In this document: positions 24,425-34,082 of the stretch, piece after piece
How positions within the stretch are numbered: the stretch's first letter is position 1
Layout: each line of letters begins with the position of its first letter
Assembly: GCA_963831105.1 (NCBI GenBank)
Contig: CAWHOS010000009.1
Coordinates: forward strand, 372,001-436,000
Direction: 5' to 3'
Length of the DNA: 64,000 nucleotides
Origin: DATFQI01 sp963831105
Lineage (GTDB): Bacteria > Actinomycetota > Thermoleophilia > Solirubrobacterales > Solirubrobacteraceae
The notes under the pieces: generated by a model
The model's input: only the letters and a program-made list of their open reading frames with translations
Databases searched by the model: none
What the model was told of the DNA's origin: nothing
Translations under genes and position numbers: made by a program

Positions 24425-25668
24425 AGATGAGAGGCGACGGACAGCAGCAGCGCCTCCGATCCCGGCGGGCCGGTGAGCTGCATCCCGTCCGGCAGGACGC
24501 ACGCCGGGAGCCCGACGAGGTCCTGCGGGGCGGTGTAGGCGAGCACCGCGTCGCGCAGCGCCGGGCTGGCCCGCTCGTCCTCGATCCGCGGTGGCGCGAG
24601 CGGCGCGGCGGGCGTGACAGCACGTCGGCGTGCTCGAACAGGCGGCCGAAGGCGGCGCGGACGGTCTCGCGGTCGGCGTGGGCGGCGAGCAGCTCCGGCA
24701 GCGCGACCTCCGCCCCCAGCTCGACCCGGCGGCGCACGTCGGCGCCGTACTCGTCCGCGCGCGAGGGCCAGAGCCCGGCCGAGCGGTGCGTCTCGTGGCC
24801 CTCGGCGAGCTGGATCGAGCGGAACGCCGGCACGATCAGCTCCGCCTCCGGGAAGGAGATCTCGACCGCCGCGAGGCGCAGCGCGAGCTCCTCGTGCGCG
24901 GCGGCCACCTGCGGCTCGAGCGGCGCGCCGTGCAGGTCGGGGCAGACAGCGACGCGCGCCGGAACCGCCGCCACGCGGCGTGCGACGGGCGCGAGCACGC
25001 CGAGCAGCAGCGCGAGGTCGCCCGGCGTGCGCGCCATCGGGCCCGCGTGGTCGAGCGTCCGCGCCAGCGGCCACACGCCGTCGAGGCTCACGCGGCCGAA
25101 CGTCGGCTTGAGCCCGTGCACCTGGCAGAACGCGCTGGGGACGCGGATCGAGCCGCCCGTGTCCGTCCCGAGCGCGAGCGGCGCGAGGCCGGCCGCCAGC
25201 GCCGCGCCCGAGCCGCCGCTCGAGCCGCCCGCCACGCGGGAGGGATCGCGCGGGTTGCGGACCGTGCCGAGCGCGTCGTTGATCGAGCTGAAGCCCCAAG
25301 CGAACTCGTGCGTGGCGGTCTTGCCGAGCACGATCGCGCCGGCCTCCCGCACGCGCCGGACCGCCTCGGCGTCGCGCGCGGGCACGTGGCCGCGGAACAT
25401 GGCCGAGCCGTAGGTGGTCTCGACGCCCTCGGTGTCGAAGATGTCCTTGACCGCGATCGGGACGCCCTCCAGCGGACGGGCCTCGCCCCGCCCCCACGCC
25501 GCCTCTGCCGCGCGGCGCCTCCTCGGCGGCCCGCTCCGGGCAGGTCGCCCAGAACGCGCCGTGCGGGTCGGCCTCGACCGCGGCCGACAGCTCCGCGACC
25601 ACCTCGACCGGCGACAGCGACCGGCCGGAGTAGCGCTCGAGCAGCTCGCCGGCGCTCAGCGGCTCCAT
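24406..25668 (-). CDS. Amidase-signature-family amidase (two frameshifts)
   Basis: An amidase-signature hydrolase with the Ser-Ser-Lys triad: Lys in VPIAVKDIF, Ser in GGSSGGSGAALA and the cis-Ser in GTDTGGSIRVP. From ATG 25668 it starts MEPLSAGELLERYSG; near 25510 the frame changes and continues AAWGRGEARPLEGVP. Near 24618 it changes back and ends RIEDERASPALRD to LPACVLPDGMQLTG. The conserved sequence spans both breaks, so indel error is likely. Amide substrate unknown (GatA is less likely because GatB/C genes are absent). It starts 4 nt after the ispG stop. Confidence 0.78.
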   Translation of the reverse strand: MEPLSAGELLERYSGRSLSPVEVVAELSAAVEADPHGAFWATCPERAAEEAPRGRGGVGAGRGPSAGGRPDRGQGHLRHRGRRDHLRLGHVPRPRARARRRGGPARAGGRRDRARQDRHARVRLGLQLDQRRARHGPQPARSLPRGGRLERRLGRGAGGRPRAARARDGHGRLDPRPQRVLPGARAQADVRPREPRRRVAAGADARPRGPDGAHAGRPRAAARRARARRTPRGGGSGARRCLPRPARRAARAAGGRRARGARAAPRGGRDLLPGGGADRAGVPLDPARRGPRDAPLGRALALARGRVRRRRAPPGRAGGGGRAAGAARRPRRPRDRPRRLRPPVRARRRAVTPAAPLAPPRIEDERASPALRDAVLAYTAPQDLVGLPACVLPDGMQLTGPPGSEALLLSVASHLERRSS

Positions 25669-25672
25669 GCGC

Positions 25673-26941
25673 TCATGCGCGGGTGAAGCGGCGCCCGGCG
25701 GTGGGCGAGGCGGCCTCGTCGAGGCGCGGCTTGAGCACCTCGTCCATCGCGTCGGCGTCGGCGCGGGCCTTCTCGGCCTCGAGCTTGGCGAGCCGCTCGG
25801 GGGTCAGCTCCCCGGCGTTCTCCTCCTCGATCCGCTGCAGCCACTCGGCGCCCTCGGCCTGCTCGGTCGCGTCGACCTCGATCTTCTTGGTCTTCGCGTA
25901 CTTGTCGATCTCGGCGAACAGCGCGTCGACGAGCTGCTCCTGCGGCACCTTCTTGAGCGCCTTGCCGCGCGAGAAGATCAGGCCCTCGTTCTTGGCGCCG
26001 GTGATGCCGAAGTCCGCGTGGGAGGCCTCGCCGATGCCGTTGACCGCGCAGCCCAGGACGGCGACCTCGACCGGGTCCTCGTAGGCGCGCAGGCGCTCCT
26101 CGATGTCGGCCACGACGGTGTCCATGTCGAACTGGAGGCGGCCGCAGGTCGGGCACGCGATCAGGACCGGGCCCTTCTCGCGCAGCTTGAGCGCCTTCAG
26201 GATCTCCCAGGCGACCTTGACCTCCTCCTCCGCGTGGAAGGTGGAGAGCGAGATCCGGATCGTGTCGCCGATCCCGTCCGCGAGCAGCGTGCCGAGGCCG
26301 ACGGCCGACTTCAGCGAGCCCGACCACTTGGTGCCGGCCTCGGTGATGCCGAGGTGCAGCGGGTACGGGATCCGCTCGCTCAGCAGGCGGTTCGCGGCGA
26401 TCGTGTAGGGCACGTTGGTCGACTTGATCGAGACCTTGAAGTCGGTGAAGTCGAGCCGCTCCATCAGCGCCACGAACTCGACGCCGGCGGTCACCAGCGC
26501 CTCGACGGGGTTCTCGCGCTCGAGCTCGTGCAGGTGCTTGGGCAGCGAGCCGGAGTTGACGCCGATCCGCATCGGCGTGCCGGCCGCGCGCGCCTTGTCG
26601 GCGACCTCGGCGACCTTCTCGGGGCCGCCGATGTTGCCCGGGTTCAGGCGGATGCAGTGAGCCCCCGCGTCGATCGACTTCAGCGCCAGCGTGTGGTTGA
26701 AGTGGATGTCGGCGATCACGGGGATCGGCGACTCCGCGACGATCGTCTTCAGCGCCTCGACGTCCTTCTCGCGCGGCACCGCGACCCGCACGAGGTCCGC
26801 GCCCGCGTCCGCGACGGTGCGGATCTGCTGCATCGTCGCGGCGAGGTTCGCCGTCTCCGTCTTGGTCATCGTCTGCACGGCGACGGGCGCGCCGCCGCCG
26901 ATCTGGACGCCACCGACGGTGACATGTCGCTTCGAGGCCAT
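25673..26941 (-). CDS. ispG: 4-hydroxy-3-methylbut-2-en-1-yl diphosphate synthase (flavodoxin)
   Basis: A 422-residue MEP-pathway enzyme converting MEcPP to HMBPP. The TIM-barrel half begins VTVGGVQIGGGAPVAVQTMT and includes IADIHFNHTLAL and IRLNPGNIG. The C-terminal iron-sulfur domain shows ACPTCGR and GCAVNGIGEASHAD, providing the three Cys and later Glu ligands of the [4Fe-4S] cluster. A charged ~60-residue tail (Glu/Ala/Lys-rich) extends beyond the usual end. dxr, an earlier pathway gene, lies 8 kb away in the same orientation; in many genomes the two are separated only by rseP. Confidence 0.94.
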   Translation of the reverse strand: MASKRHVTVGGVQIGGGAPVAVQTMTKTETANLAATMQQIRTVADAGADLVRVAVPREKDVEALKTIVAESPIPVIADIHFNHTLALKSIDAGAHCIRLNPGNIGGPEKVAEVADKARAAGTPMRIGVNSGSLPKHLHELERENPVEALVTAGVEFVALMERLDFTDFKVSIKSTNVPYTIAANRLLSERIPYPLHLGITEAGTKWSGSLKSAVGLGTLLADGIGDTIRISLSTFHAEEEVKVAWEILKALKLREKGPVLIACPTCGRLQFDMDTVVADIEERLRAYEDPVEVAVLGCAVNGIGEASHADFGITGAKNEGLIFSRGKALKKVPQEQLVDALFAEIDKYAKTKKIEVDATEQAEGAEWLQRIEEENAGELTPERLAKLEAEKARADADAMDEVLKPRLDEAASPTAGRRFTRA

Positions 26942-26947
26942 GACTCC

Positions 26948-26953
26948 AGTCTA
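26948..26953 (-). promoter_or_regulatory. -10 element TAGACT before ispG
   Basis: On the minus strand TAGACT ends 6 nt before the ispG ATG, which would make the message leaderless. It overlaps the TAG that may end the large upstream gene, so ispG could be expressed independently of that locus. Confidence 0.35.
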
Positions 26954-29900
26954 GGAGGGGCTCGGTACGCCCGGTGACGGTCCGACGGACGCGTCCGGCT
27001 CGAGGTGCCGGCCGCAGGGCGCAGCCCTCGGTGTCGATGTCGCCTGATCCGGTCCTCGCCGTCGGCTCGCCGACCTCCTCGTGCACGAGCGCGGCCGCGT
27101 CTCGTGCGGACCTCGACCGAGAGCTTCGCGATCGTCGCCGACGGACAGGTCTTGGCGCGGCTCTGGCGCTCGCTCGTGTCCGCCGTGAGCCAGTCGCTCG
27201 CGCTGGCCTCGGAGTCCTCGCGCAGCTCGACGCGCTCGTCGCCGAAGGCGCTGCGCCCAGCGATCGGCGATCCACGGCGCGCCTCGTCGCGACGGCCCTC
27301 GCTGGTGCTCGGGGCCGCGGTAGCTGCTCGGACGGTCGTCCAGCGCGTGCTCGGCGTGGAAGGCGCGCTCGTCGGCGTCGGACTGGTAGCGCTTCTCGTC
27401 CGTGGACGGCGTAGCGGGACGATCGTGGTCGACCTGGCACTGCTGACGTCTTGCGCGTCGTCGAGCGGCACCGTGCCGGCGTCGAGCTCCGCGTCGACGG
27501 CCTCGGCATCGGCCCGCCGGGCGCGACGTGTCCTCGGCCACCGCGGATCGCCGGCTCGCGACTGGTTCATGCAGCTCGGCCTCCTTGCGCGCCGCCTGTC
27601 GACTTCGCGTTGCTCGCCGCGTCCTTGCCGAGACTTCGTCGGATGCGCTCGACCTCCTTGCGCCGAGCTCCAGCGCGCGGTCGCGTTGAGGACGAGCGGA
27701 CCGAGCATCCAGCCTTGCGTCTTGGCTTGTCGTAGAGGTGCTCGCGGCACTTGCCCTCGCCGTCGAGGCGTCCGGCCGGAGACTCTCGCGGCACGCCGAC
27801 CTCGCTCGATCAGCGCCTCGACGCTCGGGCGCCTGAGCTTGCGGATCTCGATGTCGATCGTCGATGTCAGCCGCGCTCGCTTCTCGCCGTCGGTCATCGA
27901 GCTCGCGCGCATCTCGTCGATGCACCTCGTCCGGCTGCGTCGGGTCTCTGGCCAGCTTGAGCGTGCTTCTTGACGTCGCGCGAGCTGGCCGTCCTAGGAC
28001 CGTCCGGCGGTCGAGCTCGGCGTTGACGTCTGGTCCGCCTGGTCGAGCGTGTCGGCCTTGTTCTTGTCGCGACATGCCGCGGCGTCGATCGCCTGCTTGA
28101 CGAGCGACTCCGTCGACGGCCACGCGCTGCGCCTCGACCTCCGCTTGAGCACCGGATCGCCGACGGCCTTGCCTCGCGACCTTGACGGCGTCTCGAGTCG
28201 CTCGTCGCCTGCCGGCCGAGCTCGCAGCCGCTCCTCGGTCCTCTGTCGCCCGGCCGGTGAGCGGTCCTTGATGCTGCGGACCTTGCCGGCACCCCATTCC
28301 TTGGCGGCCGTGGCCTTGTCCTTGACCCACGGCCTTGCCCTTGGCGACTTGCCCTTGACCCAGCCGATCGCGCCGCCGAACATCTTCTTGAAGCCCTTGA
28401 CGGCGCCCATGACGACGAAGTCGACGGCCTTCTCGATCGGCTTGCGGACCTTGTCGATGCTCTCGCGGATCTTGTCGGTGATGCCGCCGAGGCCGAGCAG
28501 GCTGGCGAGGAAGGAGATCGCGAGCGGCAGCGCCTTGGCCAGCGCGCCCTCGACCTTCTCGGCCGCGACGCTCGAGCTGGCCGCGGGCGATCGCGCCGAT
28601 CGAGTCGAGCACGGAGTTGACGAACTCCATGATCTGCGGCCCCGCTCGACGATGAACATGACGATGTCGTAGATCGCCTTGCACGCCTTGATGAAGGCCG
28701 CCGCCGGGTTGAGCAGCGACGAGCAGCCACGTGATCGCCGCCCTTGATGACGCGCTCGATGATGAAGTCCTTGAGGCCGCCGAGGACCATCTCCTGGAAG
28801 TCGCCGACCTTGTCCTTGATCCAGTCCCAGAGCGCCGGCCGAGCCCTCGGTGACGAGCATCTTGAAGACCTCGACGGTCTGCTCCATCTTCGCGACGACC
28901 GGCTCGCCGACGATCTTCGCCACGCGCGCCGCGGATGTTGCGGTAGGTCAGCCCGAGCACGTCCATCACGAGCTCGAAGATCCCGGCGAGGTCGAAGCTC
29001 TTGGGCATCTTGATGCCGGCGTCGCCGAGCGCGCCGAACAGCCAGCCCATCAGGCCGTTCCTTGAGATGCGTGCCGATGTTGTCGACGAAGCGCCCGAGC
29101 CCGTCCTTGATGCCGCCGATCAGGTTGCCGAGGAAGCCGATCGGGTCACTGATGATGTCGCCGATGACGTCCGCCGCCTTGGCGAGGACGTTCAGCAGCA
29201 TGTCCTTGAGCTTCAGGATCGTCTTGACGACGCCGACGACCGCGTCGAGCGCCTTGTCGACGAGGCCCTTGTTGGCCGCCTTGAGCTCCTCGATGCGCGA
29301 GTCGAGCGCGTCGCGGCTTGCGACGTACTTCTGCGCGAGCGTGTCGACGAGCGCGTCCTGCTTGGCGTCGACGTCGCTGGAGAGCTGGTCGAACTGCTCC
29401 TCGAGCTTGCCCTCGGCGTCCTTGCCGACCTTCTGGAGGTCCTGCGGGAGCTGCGTGACGTAGTTGCGGACCTCGGTCTTGCCCTGGGCGATCCGCATGC
29501 GGGCGGCGTTGAGCTCGCCGCCGACGATGTCGGCCACCTGGCCGATCACGGCGTCCATCGCCGTGAGGTACGCCGACGCGGCCCTGCGCTGTAGAAGACG
29601 TTGACCTCGTCCGGCATGCCGAAGAGCTTGTCCTTGAGCCAGCGGGCGCCGCCGAGCCAGCCGCTGTAGCGGTCGTCCTTGTAGGCCTCCATCTTGGCGC
29701 CCACGTAGTCCTCGAACTGCTTGCGGGCCGACTCCTCGCCGCTGGTGAACGCGGACTCGACCTTGCCGTCGAGGCCGGTGAGGATGCCGGTCACCTCGGT
29801 CTTGGTCTTGTCGTAGATCGCCTGGATGTCGGAGGCGACCTTGGCCCGCTTCGCCTCGTCCTGGCTCTTCGCCTCGCCCTTGCTGGCCGACCACCTTCGC

Positions 29901-31787
29901 CAGCGCAGCGACCTTGCGAGCCGTGCATGCCGGTGAGTCCGGCGCTCTCGGCCTCGGCCGCCTCGTCCCGGCCCTTGGCGAGCACCTCCTGCTCCTGGGC
30001 GCGGTACTCGCCAGGCGCCGTGGCGCTGTGCTCCTTGGCGGTCTGACGGGCGTCGAGCGCGGCGGTGAAGTCGGGCTCGTTGCTGTTGGCGAGCTGCTCC
30101 TCGGTGACGCCCTCGCGCTCCATCTCCTCGTCGACCTCGGCCGGACCCGCGGAGAGGTCGGTGTCCTCGGGCGGCCGCGGACCGGGCATCGCGTTCGCGG
30201 CGCCGACGCCGGCGGTCGCCTCGCCGGGCTTCTCGGGAGCGAGCGGCGGTGACGTCCTTCGGCTTGGCCTTCGACGCGTCCGGCGGGGCGTCCGTGGCGG
30301 TCTTGATGTCCTTCTCCGCGTCCTTCTTGCCGCCCTTGACGAGCTGGCCGACCTCGCCCTTGACCTGGGCCGCCTTGCCGGAGCCCTTGAAGTCGTCGGC
30401 CTCCTCGAGGTTCTTGGGTGCCGCGGCGTCGATCGCCTTCTGGACGGCGGCGATGAAGGCCTTGCGGTCGAAGGTGCCGGGCTGCTGGGCGCCCATCTCC
30501 TCGACCTGCGCGCCGGCGGCCTGGCTCGCGACCTCGTTGCCGGGCGGGACGGCCGCGGCCTGCGCGGCCGCGGCGCCGGCGGCGGCGGGCTGGTGCGCCT
30601 TCGCCTTGCTTCCCGCCGCGCCGGCCTTGCCCTTCATGGCCTGGAAGTTCGGGATCCTCCGACGGGTCCCGCCGCGGAGCCGGCGCTGCCGCGCCCGCGG
30701 CACCGCCGCCCGCCGCGCCTCCCGCGGCGGCCTGCGCAGGGGCCGCAGCCGCAGAGCCCGCAGCCGCGGGAGCGCCCCCGGCCGCACTGCCACCGCCGGC
30801 AGTGGCCTGCGTCGCGCCCGCACCCGCTCCACCTCCGGCCCCGCCGGCCGCTCGCGCGCTCGCGGCCGTGGCGCCGCCCGCGCCCGCGGCTCCGGCCTGC
30901 GCAGCGCCCGCTGCGGCCGCACCGACGCCACCGGCCGCGCCCTGGGCCGCCTGGCCCGCCGCGGCACCGACACCACCAGCCACACCCTGAGCGGCCTCCG
31001 CCGCCGCCGCACCGACGCCACCGGCCGCGCCCTGGGCCGCCTGGCCCGCCGCGGCACCGACACCACCAGCCACACCCTGAGCGGCCTCCGCCGCCGCCGC
31101 ACCGACGCCACCGGCCGCGCCCTGGGCCGCCTGGCCCGCCGCGGCACCGACACCACCAGCCACACCCTGCGCGGCCTCCGCCGCCGCCGCACCGACGCCA
31201 CCGGCCGCGCCCTGGGCCGCCTGGCCCGCCGCGGCACCGACACCACCGGCCACACCCTGCGCGGCCTCCGCCGCCGCGGCACCGACACCACCAGCCACAC
31301 CCTGCGCGGCCTCCGCCGCCGCCGCACCCACGCCACCGGCCGCGCCCTGAGCGGCCTCCGCCGCCGCCGCACCCACGCCACCAGCCACACCCTGCGCCGC
31401 CTGGCCCGCGGCCGCGCCGACGCCGCCGACGGCACCCTCGGCGGCCTCGCTCGCAGAGCTGCCGCCGCCGGCGGCGGCCTGTGCCGCCTCAGCCGCGGCA
31501 GCGCCGACGCCGCCCTGGGCGGCCTCGCTTGCGGAGGTGCCGGCCGCGGCGCCCGCCGCATCGGACACCGCGCCGCCGATCGATTCGAACGCGTTGCCGC
31601 CGACCTGGTCGGCGATCATCCCCGCGACCGCGGCGTTGCCGACGAGCCGCTGGAGCGCCATCACCCCGGCCGGGCTGAACGGGCGGGCCGGGATCGCGGC
31701 CGGCGAGGCCCGGGCCGCGACCGCCGCCGCGGGGGCCGGCTGGGCCTGCTGGACCTGCTCGAGCTCGGATTCCCTCGTCGTGTCCAC
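26951..31787 (-). pseudogene. Very large eCIS/DUF4157-associated-type protein, reading frame broken many times
   Basis: A reconstructed ~1,600-residue protein starting at GTG 31787. Order: an N-terminal segment with ALQRLVGNAAVAGMI; an Ala/Gly apolar 15-residue repeat array; a charged coiled-coil-rich middle (TFDRKAFIAAVQKAIDAAA, KGEVGQLVKGGKKDAEK, EEQFDQLSSDVDAKQDALVD); then a hydrophobic-helical region (MLLNVLAKAADVIGDIISD, GWLFGALGDAGIKMPKSFDL, LLNPAAAFIKACKAIYDIVM, ISFLASLLGLGGITDKIRE) ending in Lys-rich helices. From memory, this last region matches large DUF4157-type proteins of extracellular contractile injection systems. The frame changes at about 30655, 30245, 29935, 29885, 29580, 29057, 28930, 28840, 28740, 28725, 28648, 28583 and repeatedly below 28340. 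Downstream of 28200 no domain is recognisable. It is either decayed or badly sequenced. Confidence 0.55.
30905..31430 (-). repeat. Tandem 45-bp coding repeats (15-residue apolar unit, about 11 copies)
   Basis: Within the large gene the protein repeats VGAAAxxAAQGxAGG about eleven times, alternating AE and GQ and alternating VAGG and AAGG, so that a 90-bp double unit is also visible. The DNA is nearly identical between units, so array length may be unstable or misassembled. It continues into a more degenerate Ala/Gly/Ser-rich tract to about 30680. Confidence 0.85.
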
Positions 31788-31798
31788 GCGAGGCCGGC

Positions 31799-32110
31799 TT
31801 ACTCGGGCAGGTCGCCCTCTGCCAGGTCGTCGACGGCGTCCAGGCCGGCGATCGCGTCCATGCCGATGCCCTGGGACTCGAGTTGCTCGACCTCGGCCGG
31901 CGGGGCCTCCTCGGCCTCGGCCTCGGCCTCGGCGCCCTCCGCCTCCTCGACCTCGGGCTCCATCGCCTGGCGGGCGAGACGGGCGACGGCCTGGTTGCCC
32001 ATCGCCGACGCCCACTCGAGCGATCCGGGGCGCTCGGCCTGAGCCGGCGCGGGCTCGGGCGGCCGTGACGTGGCGGCCCGATCCTCCTCGCGCTCGCGGG
32101 AGAGATCCAT
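31799..32110 (-). CDS. Small acidic protein with GNQAVARL motif, partner of the large downstream gene
   Basis: A 103-residue protein beginning MDLSREREED. The centre has LEWASAMGNQAVARLAR, which parallels LQRLVGNAAVAGMI in the large protein encoded 11 nt downstream. The rest is Ala/Glu-rich (EAEGAEAEAEAEEAPPAE) and strongly acidic. The GNxAVxxL motif is common at the N-termini of DUF4157-type proteins in eCIS loci, so this may be an adaptor, chaperone or short paralogue of that N-terminus. No other domain is present; function is unknown. Confidence 0.6.
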   Translation of the reverse strand: MDLSREREEDRAATSRPPEPAPAQAERPGSLEWASAMGNQAVARLARQAMEPEVEEAEGAEAEAEAEEAPPAEVEQLESQGIGMDAIAGLDAVDDLAEGDLPE

Positions 32111-32165
32111 CGTGGCGCGACCGTACACACAACCCGCCGTCAAGTGAAGGAGCGCGTTCAGGTGT

Positions 32166-32193
32166 GCCCGCCCGTACGCCCCTTCGGGCGGGC
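32166..32193 (-). terminator. Strong hairpin downstream of the acyl-CoA ligase gene
   Basis: GCCCGCCCG (32166-32174) pairs perfectly with CGGGCGGGC (32185-32193) over a 10-nt loop, 33 nt past the ligase stop and upstream of the accessory locus. It insulates the two and marks the locus boundary. Confidence 0.6.
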
Positions 32194-32225
32194 CATCCCG
32201 CGCCGCCGCAGCCCGAGCCGGGAGG

Positions 32226-34025
32226 TCAGCCCCCGTACATCGCCTCGATGTCGGACGCGTACTTCTCGGCGATCGGCTTGCGCTTGAGCTTCATCGTCGG
32301 CGTGAGCTCGTCGCCGCCCGGCGCCCAGTCGCCCTCGAGGATCGTGAACTTCTTGATCTGCTCCACGCGCGAGAGCTTGTCGTTGGCCTTGTCGACCCCG
32401 GCCTGCACGGCCGCGCGGATCGCGTCCTCGCGCGCGAGCTCCTCCAGGCCCTTGCCCTCGAGCCCGTTCTGCGCCGCCCAGGCGGGCGCGAAGTCGGCGT
32501 CGAGCACGATCAGCGCGGTGTTGTAGGAGCGGCCGTCGCCGATCGTGCAGGCCTGCCCGATCAGCGGGCTCGCGCCCTTGAGCTGCGACTCGATGTTGGC
32601 CGGCGACATGTTCTTGCCGGCCGCGGAGATGATCAGCTCCTTCTTGCGGTCGACGATCGTGATGTAGCCCTCGTCGTCGATCGTGGCGATGTCGCCCGTG
32701 TGCAGCCAACCGTCGGCGTCGAGCGCCTCGGAGGTCTTGTCGGGCAGGTTGCGGTAGCCCGTCATGACCACGTCGGAGCGGATCAGCAGCTCGCCGTCCT
32801 CGGCCAGCCTGGCCTCGACGCCGGGAGTCGGCGGCCCGACCGTGCCGATCTTGATCTTCTCGGGCGGGTTGCACGCTCCCGCGCCGCAGGTCTCCGACAT
32901 GCCCCACAGCTCGGCGAGCGGGACGCCGATCGCGTGGAAGAACACGAGCACCTCGCGCGGCGTCGGGGCCGCGCCGACGTTGACCGCCGCGATCTGGTCG
33001 AAGCCGAGCATCGCGCGGATCTGCGAGAACAGCTTCTCGTCGGCCTCGGCGACCGTCGCGGCGAGGTCGTCGGGGACGGGCTCGCCGGCCTGCTCGAGCT
33101 CGACCTTGCGCATCGCCGCGTCCAGCAGCGCCCGCTTCTGCTCGCCGTCCTCGCCCGAGGCCAGGAAGCCCTCCATGCCCGCCTTGAGCTTCTCCCAGAT
33201 CCGCGGCACCGCGAAGAACCAGCTCGGCTTGACGGCCGGCAGGTAGCCGACCACCTCGCGCGGGTTGGGACAGGTCGTGATCGTCATCGCGTAGACGATC
33301 GGCAGGTAGTGGTGCGCCATCCGCTCGGCGATGTGGGCGCTCGGCAGCCACGAGATCACCTTCGAGCCGTCGGGGAAGCGGATCAGCTGCTCCACCCCCT
33401 TGGTCGCCGCCATCAGGTTGCGGTGCACGAGCTGCACGCCCTTCGGCGGCCCGGTGGTGCCGGAGGTGTAGATCAGCGTGATCAGGTCCTCGGGCTCCAC
33501 CGCGCGCCAGGCGGCCTCCACGTCCAGGTCGGACTCCGTCGCCTCGACGTCCGCCCAGCCGAGCGTGTCGTCGCCTTCGGCGCCCTCGAGCAGGACGACG
33601 TGCTCGAGCTCGGGGAGCTCGGCGCGGGCGCTGCGGAACTGCGCCAGGAACAGCTCCTCCACGACCGCCACCTTCGCCTTGGCGTCGCCCACCACATAGG
33701 AGATCTGCTCGGGCGAGGAGGTCGCGTAGATCGAGAACGGGGTCGCCCCCAGCGTCATCGCCGCGAGGTCGGCGATATGGAACTCCGGCCGGTTGCCGAG
33801 CATCAGCGCCACGGTGTCGCCACGGCGTACCCCGAGCTCGTGCAGGCCGCGGGCGAACGCGTCCACGCGGTCGCGCAGCTCGGCCCAGGTGAGCGATACC
33901 TCGTCGTCCTTGGTGCGGACGGCGACGCGGTCGGGGTGGTCCTCGGCCGTGATCCTGAAGGCCTCGGCGATCGTGGCGGCGCCGACGGCGCGCGAGGACG
34001 CCGCGGCAGCGGTGGTGGCTCCCAT
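32226..34025 (-). CDS. fadD: Long-chain fatty-acid--CoA ligase (AMP-dependent synthetase)
   Basis: A 599-residue adenylate-forming enzyme of the FadD15-like type. Core motifs: ITLIYTSGTTGPPKGVQL (P-loop), LWGMSETCGA (A5), DGWLHTGDIATIDDEGY (A7) and IVDRKKELIISAAGKNMSP (A8). A late MKLKRKPIAEKY carries the catalytic-type Lys. It should activate long-chain acids to acyl-CoA at the membrane, feeding lipids such as those made by the WS/DGAT enzyme at 10.5 kb. It sits between rseP and the accessory locus, interrupting the usual rseP-ispG order. Its ATG is 57 nt from the rseP stop, with a hairpin in between. Confidence 0.9.
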   Translation of the reverse strand: MGATTAAAASSRAVGAATIAEAFRITAEDHPDRVAVRTKDDEVSLTWAELRDRVDAFARGLHELGVRRGDTVALMLGNRPEFHIADLAAMTLGATPFSIYATSSPEQISYVVGDAKAKVAVVEELFLAQFRSARAELPELEHVVLLEGAEGDDTLGWADVEATESDLDVEAAWRAVEPEDLITLIYTSGTTGPPKGVQLVHRNLMAATKGVEQLIRFPDGSKVISWLPSAHIAERMAHHYLPIVYAMTITTCPNPREVVGYLPAVKPSWFFAVPRIWEKLKAGMEGFLASGEDGEQKRALLDAAMRKVELEQAGEPVPDDLAATVAEADEKLFSQIRAMLGFDQIAAVNVGAAPTPREVLVFFHAIGVPLAELWGMSETCGAGACNPPEKIKIGTVGPPTPGVEARLAEDGELLIRSDVVMTGYRNLPDKTSEALDADGWLHTGDIATIDDEGYITIVDRKKELIISAAGKNMSPANIESQLKGASPLIGQACTIGDGRSYNTALIVLDADFAPAWAAQNGLEGKGLEELAREDAIRAAVQAGVDKANDKLSRVEQIKKFTILEGDWAPGGDELTPTMKLKRKPIAEKYASDIEAMYGG

Positions 34026-34043
34026 GGCCGGGAACCTACATCG

Positions 34044-34078
34044 CCGGATGAACGCCCGCTAATCGAACGCTCATCCGG
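34044..34078 (-). terminator. Hairpin downstream of rseP
   Basis: CCGGATGA (34044-34051) is exactly complementary to TCATCCGG (34071-34078) with a 19-nt loop, 5 nt beyond the rseP stop. It probably ends the rpsB-to-rseP transcript. Confidence 0.55.
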
Positions 34079-34082
34079 TGCG

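Noticed and set aside
26951..29594. Open frames on the plus strand across the large accessory gene
   Set aside because: They are antisense to segments with clear family-like sequence on the minus strand and exist because the true frame is broken and stop codons are rare at this GC content.
30905..31430. Regular direct repeats suggestive of a CRISPR array
   Set aside because: The repeats are contiguous 45-bp units with no spacers, are in frame, and encode an Ala/Gly-rich protein segment; no cas gene is nearby.
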